Of a DNA stretch of 36,941 nt, positions 6,986-14,407 are shown piece after piece. The stretch is taken from assembly GCA_029213025.1 (NCBI GenBank), contig JARGOZ010000061.1, forward strand, positions 1 to 36,941. The letters run 5' to 3'. Position 1 is the stretch's first letter. The number at the start of each line of letters is the position of its first letter. Both the position numbers and the translations under genes were made by a program. This DNA comes from Verrucomicrobiales bacterium. Its GTDB lineage: Bacteria; Verrucomicrobiota; Verrucomicrobiia; Verrucomicrobiales; DEV007. The notes below the pieces were generated by a model. It did no database searches. It worked only from the letters and a program-made list of their open reading frames with translations, and was not told the DNA's origin.

Positions 6986-9451
6986 TTACTTCAACTTCCC
7001 GGCACCGGGCGAAGGATCTGATTTTGCATCGAGCCATGCCCTCCAGCTGCCCCTCTCGGCAGCTACATCAAAGAATTTGATGTAAGTGATGTCCCGGTTC
7101 GCTTTCCCCGGCGGCTTCCCGGTTGCCTGAATCCATCGAACCGCCATATTGGCTCGCCGTTTGTCCGGAAAAGCGAGAGTGATGCGTTCGTAATGATCCG
7201 CATTCGTCCTGGTGATCCGCCATTCCGTGCTGTCACCGGGAATTAGACTATTTTGCCAGGGACTGCCCTCAACTGAAAACGCAGGGCCGGTATATCGAAA
7301 CCGGAAGACCACATCGTCTTCCCCGTAAAGATGGGTATAGATATTAAACCGCACGACATTGTCCACTTGTTCCAGATTTTGGACTTCCACGGTATAGTTT
7401 CCCAGGTTGGTGTCGCGAAATGCAAAGTAGGGGATGACTAGACCTATAGCACCCAGGACCGGAGGAATTACGAACAGGATAATAATCAGCCAGAAAACCC
7501 TTTTGGGCCAGGGATTATAATTTGCAGGTGTTTCTTTACTTGTCCCCCTTCTAAAGAGTGCGGTAAGCAGACCGGCAAATCCGGCCAGAATCCCGCCGAT
7601 GATAAGTAGCTCAAAGAATCCCAAAGTGGTTCCGATTCTCGCCGTAAAGAGTAGTGGCAGGGACACAAGAATAGCGACAATGAGAAGCCAAAGGATCTGC
7701 AGGGGCCATGGATTGACGGGGCGGGACACTATTTCGAGAGCCAGAGCGCGTTCCTGCTCCGTAGCCGGAGAATCCAACCATTTTCGAGTCCGCCAGATCG
7801 CAATCCCAAGACTTGCTACCCAAACGGGAAGTACGATCGCCGCTATCAAAATTCCAATCCAATCCGGTGCCCGGTTCAGAATCAAACCACTAAACCCGAC
7901 GAACAGACCGGAGAGAAATAAGAGGGGCAGGAATAGAGCGGCGAACAGGGCGCTGCCTTTTCCTTCGGAGAGGCCCAGGGCTCGGATCCGGCGCAGACTT
8001 CTCCAACCCATAATGGTTCCCGGCAGGCAAACACAGAAAAAGATCAAACCTGTCACGATGAACGGGGCGACGGGTGTGAGAACTACGGTGGGTGCTACGA
8101 CGGTGTGCCTGTCCGCCATTTGCTCTATTTCTGTATTCAGTTCGCTGAGTTCTTTTCTTGCTTTGTCAGACTCGGGACTGTCTGGATTCTTCCGGATTTG
8201 ATTTTGTAATTCCGCGACCCGGGTTTGGAGCAGGTCTTTCTTCAGAGCTGCTTCTTTCACAATCCGGCTCGCCCGGGTAGCCTCCTGCCTCATTTGCATG
8301 GCGCCTGCCTGATTCGCGAAAAGAAGGGTGATGCAAAACAGTAGCAGAAGAACGACACCGGTGCCGACGACCCACGCGGCCCGATTTCCTCCGGATGGAA
8401 TATCGGGGCCCTGACCTGCTACCGGAATCTCATACCCGGGATGACGGATTTTTGCGAGTGTCTCGACGGAAACCCCTTCAATTTCCGTCCTGACCTGACT
8501 CGCTGACTGCTGCCGCCGATCCCGTTCTTTTTCGAGGGACCGAAAAACAATTTCGTCGATTTGGGAATCAACCGCAGTTTTTTCCGACGGCGCCGCGAAC
8601 CGGCCCATGGGCAGCTCTCCAGTGAGCATTTCGTAAAACACAACTCCCAGCGAGTAGATATCAGCGCGATGATCGACGATGTTCGGATGCTCGATTTGCT
8701 CCGGTGCCATGTATTGCGGTGTGCCCGGCATCATGGTTCCTGTCAGGGCGACATCAGCAGCAGCGCCTTCGCCTACCAGTTTAGCAATTCCAAAGTCTGC
8801 GATTTTGACGCGCCCCTTTGCGTCGAGAAGAATGTTTTCCGGCTTGATGTCACGATGAAGAACCCCTTCGTCGTGGGCAAACTGAAGCGCCTCACAAACT
8901 TCCGGAACAATCTCTATCGCCTGCTCCGGTGTAAAACGCCCGGCCCGCATCGCCTGGCGCAGATTGACACCGTCGACGAACTCCATCATTAGAAAGTAGA
9001 ATCCACCGCTTTCACCGAAATCATACACACCGACGATATTCGGATGGCTCAATTTGGCGAGCAATCGACCTTCGCGACTGAATCGCTCCGTGAAAGCGGG
9101 CGATTCCGCGAGGGACGGCGGCAAAATTTTCAGAGCCACGTACCGATCAAGATTCGGCTGTCTGGCCTTGTACACTGCGCCCATCCCTCCACAGCCGACC
9201 AGCTCGATGATTTCCAGTTGGGGAAAAGCCCCGGCAATTTTCTCCAGCGAAGGCGGGACAAATCCCGGGCCCGACATCGGGATGGTGCCGCTTTCGGGAG
9301 GTGCGGCCGCTTCGATCAAAGCACATTTGGGACAAATCCCGCCGGGGGCCTCTTCGGGAATTTCCGAGCCACAGTTCGGACAGATCCCGGCAACAGATTT
9401 CTCATCATCCGACTCCGGCAGCCCGGTTCCGATTTCTTTGTTATCACTCAT
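6986..9451 (-). CDS. membrane Ser/Thr protein kinase with N-terminal zinc ribbon
   Basis: An 821-residue Hanks-type kinase. Residues 24-43 hold a zinc ribbon (CPNC ... CPKC). The kinase domain (about 78-345) has the glycine loop GCGGMG (86-91), ATP-binding Lys108 in VALKIL, catalytic Asp201 in HRDIKPEN, DFG at 219-221 and the APEQ element. One transmembrane helix follows (about 355-380), then a charged, probably coiled segment, then about six further hydrophobic segments. The C-terminal 130 residues are soluble and beta-rich, and may sense a signal outside the membrane. ATG 9451 is chosen because AAAGGGG lies just upstream (9455-9461); the longer GTG start at 9475 is less likely. The ECF sigma gene lies 25 bases downstream, suggesting that phosphorylation feeds into sigma activity. 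Phosphorylation targets are unknown. Confidence 0.9.
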   Translation of the reverse strand: MSDNKEIGTGLPESDDEKSVAGICPNCGSEIPEEAPGGICPKCALIEAAAPPESGTIPMSGPGFVPPSLEKIAGAFPQLEIIELVGCGGMGAVYKARQPNLDRYVALKILPPSLAESPAFTERFSREGRLLAKLSHPNIVGVYDFGESGGFYFLMMEFVDGVNLRQAMRAGRFTPEQAIEIVPEVCEALQFAHDEGVLHRDIKPENILLDAKGRVKIADFGIAKLVGEGAAADVALTGTMMPGTPQYMAPEQIEHPNIVDHRADIYSLGVVFYEMLTGELPMGRFAAPSEKTAVDSQIDEIVFRSLEKERDRRQQSASQVRTEIEGVSVETLAKIRHPGYEIPVAGQGPDIPSGGNRAAWVVGTGVVLLLLFCITLLFANQAGAMQMRQEATRASRIVKEAALKKDLLQTRVAELQNQIRKNPDSPESDKARKELSELNTEIEQMADRHTVVAPTVVLTPVAPFIVTGLIFFCVCLPGTIMGWRSLRRIRALGLSEGKGSALFAALFLPLLFLSGLFVGFSGLILNRAPDWIGILIAAIVLPVWVASLGIAIWRTRKWLDSPATEQERALALEIVSRPVNPWPLQILWLLIVAILVSLPLLFTARIGTTLGFFELLIIGGILAGFAGLLTALFRRGTSKETPANYNPWPKRVFWLIIILFVIPPVLGAIGLVIPYFAFRDTNLGNYTVEVQNLEQVDNVVRFNIYTHLYGEDDVVFRFRYTGPAFSVEGSPWQNSLIPGDSTEWRITRTNADHYERITLAFPDKRRANMAVRWIQATGKPPGKANRDITYIKFFDVAAERGSWRAWLDAKSDPSPGAGKLK

Positions 9452-9606
9452 ATACCCCTTTCCTGAGGAATCCACCGGACGAGGTTACAGGATTTCGGTA
9501 AAAAATGCGAAATTCGTTTTTCACCGGTCAATACGCCAATTCCCGACTACTGCAGACAAATGCTCTCAGGAATCCTTGAAAAAGCAGAACCCGTGACAAG
9601 TCGCGA

Positions 9607-10074
9607 TTATTCCAAACCTGTCCAAAAAATATCGGAGCCGCGTTTCTCAAGTGTGATTGTGAAGGGTTGTCCAAATTCATGCTGCGCCACCATCGAATCT
9701 TCGACTTTGACAAACCGGTTGTGAACCGTGGTGTGAGACCAGCTGTTTACCAGAATGCCTGATCTCATCGGGTTGCCGGGACGGGGACGCAATATAACCT
9801 CAATCTTTACGGCTGTATTGAACCTGGGCGATTTTTTAGCCCTGGCGGCATTGGGAATAAATTGAAACGATATTTCCCGGAGCTTCGAACTCTTCAACTG
9901 TTTTGATTTACCTTTGACGACGTAGGCCAGATCCACCGCTGGATCGAATAACTTTGGCCGGAGCAGCTCCCACCCGATGGTCGCGGCTTTGAAAATCAAG
10001 AGGGATGCAATTATGATGAAAAGGATCAAGAAAATCACTTTCCGCCGACCGGTTCCTGCTGCGTCTTCCCTCAT
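9607..10074 (-). CDS. single-pass membrane protein of unknown function
   Basis: A 155-residue protein with a short basic N-terminus and one transmembrane helix (KVIFLILFIIIASLLIF, about residues 12-28). About 110 residues outside the membrane follow, rich in beta-prone segments and basic residues. I recognise no family. ATG 10074 is preferred over a TTG at 10101 because AAAAGG (10077-10082) precedes it at good spacing. It lies 155 bases upstream of the kinase gene on the same strand, so it may belong to that signalling locus, but it could also be an independent gene. Confidence 0.65.
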   Translation of the reverse strand: MREDAAGTGRRKVIFLILFIIIASLLIFKAATIGWELLRPKLFDPAVDLAYVVKGKSKQLKSSKLREISFQFIPNAARAKKSPRFNTAVKIEVILRPRPGNPMRSGILVNSWSHTTVHNRFVKVEDSMVAQHEFGQPFTITLEKRGSDIFWTGLE

Positions 10075-10162
10075 AACCTTTTCATCCTGGTGCCCGCTCA
10101 ATTAAAATCAGTAAAGAAATTCGCTTTTTTGCGGTTTACGAAATTTGCCCCGACTTTTAGAT

Positions 10163-11273
10163 CTACTGAACTTTGACTGCAGAACGGGCCTCAGCGGCAG
10201 CGCGAATTTTCCTGCGTGCTTCATCCAACCGTTTTGGCCATACGAATTTAGGGGCTTTGGCGGGATCATATCCTTCCAGGTGGCCATGCAATCGTGTGAC
10301 CGGTTTGGTATAGGTAAAAGTGGTATCGCCAAATACTTCTCTGCACAATGCGGCGAGCCCGGGATCGTATGTAATGAGTTCCTCCCGGGTATTGACATGA
10401 TTGTGATCGTGATCATTTTCCCTGTTGTTATCAAACCAGCTTTGAACGCCTTCGGCAAAGTATTCGTGATGATTTACCGAAGCGTATTTCCCCTTCCAGA
10501 GACCGGCTTTCAATGCCGCTTCATACGTAGTTTTTACCCGTGAATCAAATTCGGGATCAATGTTCGACATGCCGCGCAAGTGAATATTGTGCGCCAGTTC
10601 ATGGATTAAAATATTTTCAGTCGAATAAGGATCGCCGCGATAACAAAGCAAATTTTCCTCAGCACAGGAACAGAACGGGTCGGTCAGGCTGCCGCCCATT
10701 CCGCGAGCCCGGGCATCCCTGTAATCGCGGGCCGAAACACCCAGGATATCGACCGGTTGCTTTGCCAGCCACTTCCACTCGGGTTGATCGGTAGTGAACT
10801 CGTTCCATGCCAGAATACAAAGACGGGCACCACTGTTGATCATCGCCTGGCGGACGTCCGGGCGATTTACCAGCATTTGCTCCACCAGATAAGCAGCCTC
10901 TTTTAACGCGTAGGGATTTACTTTTGCTGATGCCACTACAGGAAACCCGCCGGCACTGATTCTCTGAGTATAGAAAGACGGAATACCGAGTTTGTCCGGT
11001 GGATCGTATCGAAACGCCTGTACCGGCCACCTGACTGGTAACGGAAAATTCCGTTCCATCCCTGCCTGCCACAACGAATTTGTGTCCCAGCGTCGTGTGG
11101 ATCACGGAATTTTTGCCGGGACCGATGACTCCATTGGAAATGCGCTCGCTGTCTGCCTTCAACCAGAAAACTTCCATATCTTCGCTGCTGCCATTTAGAA
11201 ACTGCAGTTGAGGACGCCCTTCAGCACGAAGACAGAGAAGCAGGATCAAAACGATGGCGGAATATTTTTGCAT
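10163..11273 (-). pseudogene. VHL-beta-domain / zinc metallopeptidase gene broken by a frameshift
   Basis: Two overlapping frames together encode one protein of about 370 residues. The first (from ATG 11273) gives a signal peptide and a domain closely resembling the beta domain of the von Hippel-Lindau protein: FLNGSSEDMEVFWL, then GPGKNSVIHTTLGHKFVV. Near 11023-11031 (GTGGCCGG on the coding strand) the sensible reading moves to the other frame and continues PVQAFRYDPP. That frame carries a metallopeptidase domain with HELAH (codons at 10589-10603) and a downstream EYFAEGVQSWFD helix that could supply the third, glutamate ligand of a gluzincin. Removing one base restores a single frame. There is no long homopolymer. 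The gene is either inactivated, carries a sequence error, or uses recoding. It follows the amidohydrolase operon by 90 bases. Confidence 0.75.
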
Positions 11274-11363
11274 ACAGGGAAATGGAGTTACCGGAACTCA
11301 ATCCTACTCAACATCACGCCCCGACAACAACTCCAAACCGGACAAATCGGTTATGCGGCATCA

Positions 11364-12182
11364 CTACATACCTAACAGCTTTCGAAAATTCGCACCGAGA
11401 ATCAATCTCCGGTCATCATCGGAAATATTCGCGCCCACGATTTTCCCCAGCTCGGTGCCGAGGGATCGCGAGGGCAGATGGCTGCCGAAAATAATTCGTT
11501 CCGGACCCAGCTCGCGGACTGCCATTTCGATAAAACCGGCCGTGGCGTCAAATCCCGAGGTTTCGACGAGGATATTCGGCGAGTCACGAACCGCTCGAAT
11601 TCCTTTTTCCCATTCGCCTCCGGCGTGGGCACAGATAAATTTCTGTCCCGGAAAGTTCGCTGCCAGTTCGGCAAGCTCGGATGGCAGCGAATGCCCCGGA
11701 CTCGTCTTGCCGCCGGTGACATGCCAGGTGTGCTGCATGATGACTGCGCCCAGCTCCTGCAAGCGCTCGATGAGGGGAATCATATTGAGATGAGAACAAG
11801 GCAGGGCACCCGGGCCGCCACCGGCGAAGTAGACTCCGCGCATTTCCCCGTCGCGAATCCAGCGGTTTATGGCATCAATTGAGGCGGCGACATCGTTTAC
11901 GTTTAGATGAATCATCCCCAGCAAAAGATCCGGCCACCGGCGTAAAGGCCCGGAAACCAGATCCGGTTTCTCTACTACAGATTTTTCATATTTCGCATCT
12001 GTAGTAGTGCCGATTCCTACATGAGCGAAATAACAGAGCTTTTCTATCTTACCAATCTCGACAGCCCGCTTCGACCGCTCCATATCCGCTTCGAAATTCC
12101 GGTAGGATGGCAGGAAATACGAATCCCAGATCCGGTAGCTCGCAAGGATTTCATCAGACGGAAGACCAAAGTGATTCATCAT
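11364..12182 (-). CDS. amidohydrolase_2-family TIM-barrel protein B
   Basis: A 272-residue cytoplasmic-looking protein (no signal peptide) of the amidohydrolase_2 (PF04909) type. It keeps QHTWHVTGG and FICAHAGGEW, which correspond to the metal-binding histidine strands of the barrel. The usual first-strand HxH is replaced by DSYFLP (Asp20 onward), and the eighth-strand FGSD is replaced by FGSH in IIFGSHLPSRSLG. Metal binding is therefore altered or partial. Its ATG overlaps the TGA of amidohydrolase A (ATGA), which implies coupled translation and often equimolar partners. Relatives act on C-O or C-N bonds, for example lactonases and decarboxylases; the substrate here cannot be read from sequence. 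Confidence 0.85.
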   Translation of the reverse strand: MMNHFGLPSDEILASYRIWDSYFLPSYRNFEADMERSKRAVEIGKIEKLCYFAHVGIGTTTDAKYEKSVVEKPDLVSGPLRRWPDLLLGMIHLNVNDVAASIDAINRWIRDGEMRGVYFAGGGPGALPCSHLNMIPLIERLQELGAVIMQHTWHVTGGKTSPGHSLPSELAELAANFPGQKFICAHAGGEWEKGIRAVRDSPNILVETSGFDATAGFIEMAVRELGPERIIFGSHLPSRSLGTELGKIVGANISDDDRRLILGANFRKLLGM

Positions 12183-13009
12183 CGAAGTAGAGCCTCCGCA
12201 TTGGATTGCATGACCATACGCAGTGTCGCATCCGGTAAACCGGACTCATGCACCCGGATCAATGATGCTTCCGGTAGTAAAAAGGGAGCATGAGTACCAA
12301 ACAAAACCCGCTCCGGCGGAATCGTCTTCAAAAATTGGGCCACTCCATCCGTTTGATCGATCCGGGCGGTATCAAAATAGATTGAGGGCACCTCAGCCAA
12401 TTTTTCGAGTAGATCCCGCTTCGGTCGATAGTTCAATATTTGAATCGTTACGCCATGATTTTCCAGCAATGGTTGCAATTGGGTATCAGCCACCCGCAAC
12501 AGATCAGGTTGGGTCCGGACATCCTCGAAGACGGCCGCGATCTGAACAAACATGCCGGCATCGTTTGCGAGTGTGAGCAATTGGGAAAAACAGCGATCTG
12601 CCAACGTGTAGCCGTGATAGTTGGGATAAAGCCGGATTCCTGACATACCGTGAATCTCCTGGCATCGCTTCACATCCTCCTCCCATCCCGGCAGCATCGG
12701 ATTGATCGATCCCATCGGCAGTAATTGAGGATGCTTCTCGCACTCCGCTGCAAGGCGGGTATTCACTGCGGAAATATCGCGCTGCAAAATACCCTCAAAG
12801 CTGCCGGCGAAAGTCTTCACAATTCCCAGCTCTCGATATTTCTCTATCAGAAGACTGGTCTCATCAAGCGGCAGTCTGCGAAACGGCCATCGGAAAAGAC
12901 TGATATTGGTATCGACTATCCCCAACGGCCCCCTTTCACTTGCCTTACTCACCGAAACAGTTGAAGCGCCTGTCGCCAGAGTCGTTTTCAGTAGTTCGCG
13001 GCGTTTCAT
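12179..13009 (-). CDS. amidohydrolase_2-family protein A with twin-arginine-like N-terminus
   Basis: A 276-residue protein starting MKRRELLKTT, a twin-arginine motif followed by an Ala/Thr/Ser-rich stretch (to about residue 22), so Tat export is possible though the hydrophobic core is short. The remainder is an amidohydrolase_2-type barrel: GIRLYPNYHGY, GMFVQIAAVFED, YFDTARID and VLFGTHAPF. It lacks the metal-binding signatures: the first strand reads VDTNISLFRW instead of DxHxH, and the FGSD motif is FGTH. Most metal ligands seem lost, so it may be a non-catalytic partner of protein B or use another mechanism. Its ATG overlaps the DUF1501 stop codon (ATGA), and its stop overlaps the start of gene B. 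Confidence 0.85.
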   Translation of the reverse strand: MKRRELLKTTLATGASTVSVSKASERGPLGIVDTNISLFRWPFRRLPLDETSLLIEKYRELGIVKTFAGSFEGILQRDISAVNTRLAAECEKHPQLLPMGSINPMLPGWEEDVKRCQEIHGMSGIRLYPNYHGYTLADRCFSQLLTLANDAGMFVQIAAVFEDVRTQPDLLRVADTQLQPLLENHGVTIQILNYRPKRDLLEKLAEVPSIYFDTARIDQTDGVAQFLKTIPPERVLFGTHAPFLLPEASLIRVHESGLPDATLRMVMQSNAEALLR

Positions 13010-14403
13010 GCCAGAATCTCTTTTACTACCCGTGGTTCTTCAAATCCGGTCAATCGCTCTTCCAGACCGCTGCGCTCAAAAAACAGTTTCTGATGATGCA
13101 GCCCCAGCAAATGCAGAATGGTAGCATGGAAATCATGAACACTAACCGGATCTTCGACTACAGCGTGCCCAAAGTCATCGGTTTTGCCATAGGTAGTACC
13201 ACCCTTGATCCCCCCGCCGGCCATCCAGCTGGAAAACGCCTGCATATTATGATCGCGACCGGAATAGTCATCGCCGATAATTTGTGAAGTGGGGGTCCGC
13301 CCGAATTCACCACCGAAAATAACCAGTGTCGAATCGAGCAGACCGCGCTGTTTCAAATCACGCAGCAGGCCGGCGACCGGTTTATCGGTGCGCTGACAAA
13401 TAGCCCGGTGATTGGCATTCAAATCAGAGTGACTGTCCCACGGCTGTTCCTCGAGGAAAAGTTGCACAAAACGAACCCCGCGCTCCACAAGGCGCCGGGC
13501 CAGCAGACAGCGCCGCCCGTAGGAATCCGTGCCTTTTTCACCGATGCCATACATCTCCCTGGTATGAGCTTTTTCCTGATTCAAATCGAGCGCTTCCCCG
13601 GCGGTTAGTTGCATCCGCGCAGCCAGCCCATAGCTTTTGATTCTGGCATCCAACTCCGGATACCCGGGCCGTTCTCTGCGGTGGATCTCATCGAGCTTAC
13701 TCAAAAGGCCGCGGGCCGATTCGGTTACTTCGGATGGCTCTTCGTATTGCGGTTTCAGATTCAATACCGGTGAACCCGTTGGCCGAAACGGTGTTCCCTG
13801 AAACGTTGGCGGAAGGAATCCGGAAGTCCAGTTTCGGGTTCCGTTCTTTGGTAGACCGAGCGGGTCGTTTAACACAACATAAGCCGGCAGATTCTCATTT
13901 TCCGATCCAAGACCGTAGGTTGTCCACGCCCCCAGGGTTGGGTAGCCCATAAACAGTCGACCACTGTGAATTTTATACAGGGCATTGTCATGATTGGGAT
14001 GGTCGGTCCACATCGAATTGATCAGGCAAATATCATCCGCCATTTTCGCGGTGTGCGGAAGCACATCCGCCATCCACATTCCCGACTTGCCGTGCCGGGC
14101 GAAGGGATACTGACCGCCCATCATCACCCCGATCTTTGCTGTGCCGGAATTGCCTACTTCATCGACATTTCCCGGGTAGGGTTTGCCGTCGAACTTGTTG
14201 AGCACCGGTTTGGGGTCAAACAAATCCATCTGACTCGGCCCGCCGTTCATAAACAGCTGGATAACCGACCGGGCCTTCGCCGGGTGATGGGTGTTTACAC
14301 CGGGCAGATGCTCCGCGCCTAAAAGATCATTGGTAAAAAGATGCGCCAGTGCCGCTCCAAAAATGCCATCGCTGGTTCGTTGAAAAAAATCGCGTCTTTT
14401 CAT
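13006..14403 (-). CDS. DUF1501 (sulfatase-like fold) exported protein
   Basis: A 465-residue DUF1501 protein. The N-terminus MKRRDFFQRT is a twin-arginine signal, so export in folded form is likely. Family markers include SVIQLFMNGGPSQMDLFDPKP near residue 50, MWMADVLPHTAKMADDICLI, TDHPNHDNALY, SYGRRCLLARRLVERGVRFVQ and FGGEFGRTPT, then GRDHN. DUF1501 proteins have an alkaline-phosphatase/sulfatase-like fold and are almost always encoded beside a PSD1 cytochrome, as here; their reaction is not established. ATG 14403 is preferred to TTG 14415; it lies four bases after the PSD1 stop codon, so translation is probably coupled. Downstream the gene overlaps amidohydrolase A by four bases. Confidence 0.92.
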   Translation of the reverse strand: MKRRDFFQRTSDGIFGAALAHLFTNDLLGAEHLPGVNTHHPAKARSVIQLFMNGGPSQMDLFDPKPVLNKFDGKPYPGNVDEVGNSGTAKIGVMMGGQYPFARHGKSGMWMADVLPHTAKMADDICLINSMWTDHPNHDNALYKIHSGRLFMGYPTLGAWTTYGLGSENENLPAYVVLNDPLGLPKNGTRNWTSGFLPPTFQGTPFRPTGSPVLNLKPQYEEPSEVTESARGLLSKLDEIHRRERPGYPELDARIKSYGLAARMQLTAGEALDLNQEKAHTREMYGIGEKGTDSYGRRCLLARRLVERGVRFVQLFLEEQPWDSHSDLNANHRAICQRTDKPVAGLLRDLKQRGLLDSTLVIFGGEFGRTPTSQIIGDDYSGRDHNMQAFSSWMAGGGIKGGTTYGKTDDFGHAVVEDPVSVHDFHATILHLLGLHHQKLFFERSGLEERLTGFEEPRVVKEILA

Positions 14404-14407
14404 CGTG

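Noticed and set aside
7599..8201. Plus-strand open frame of 200 codons
   Set aside because: Antisense shadow of the transmembrane part of the kinase; composition is Arg/Ile-rich without a family pattern.
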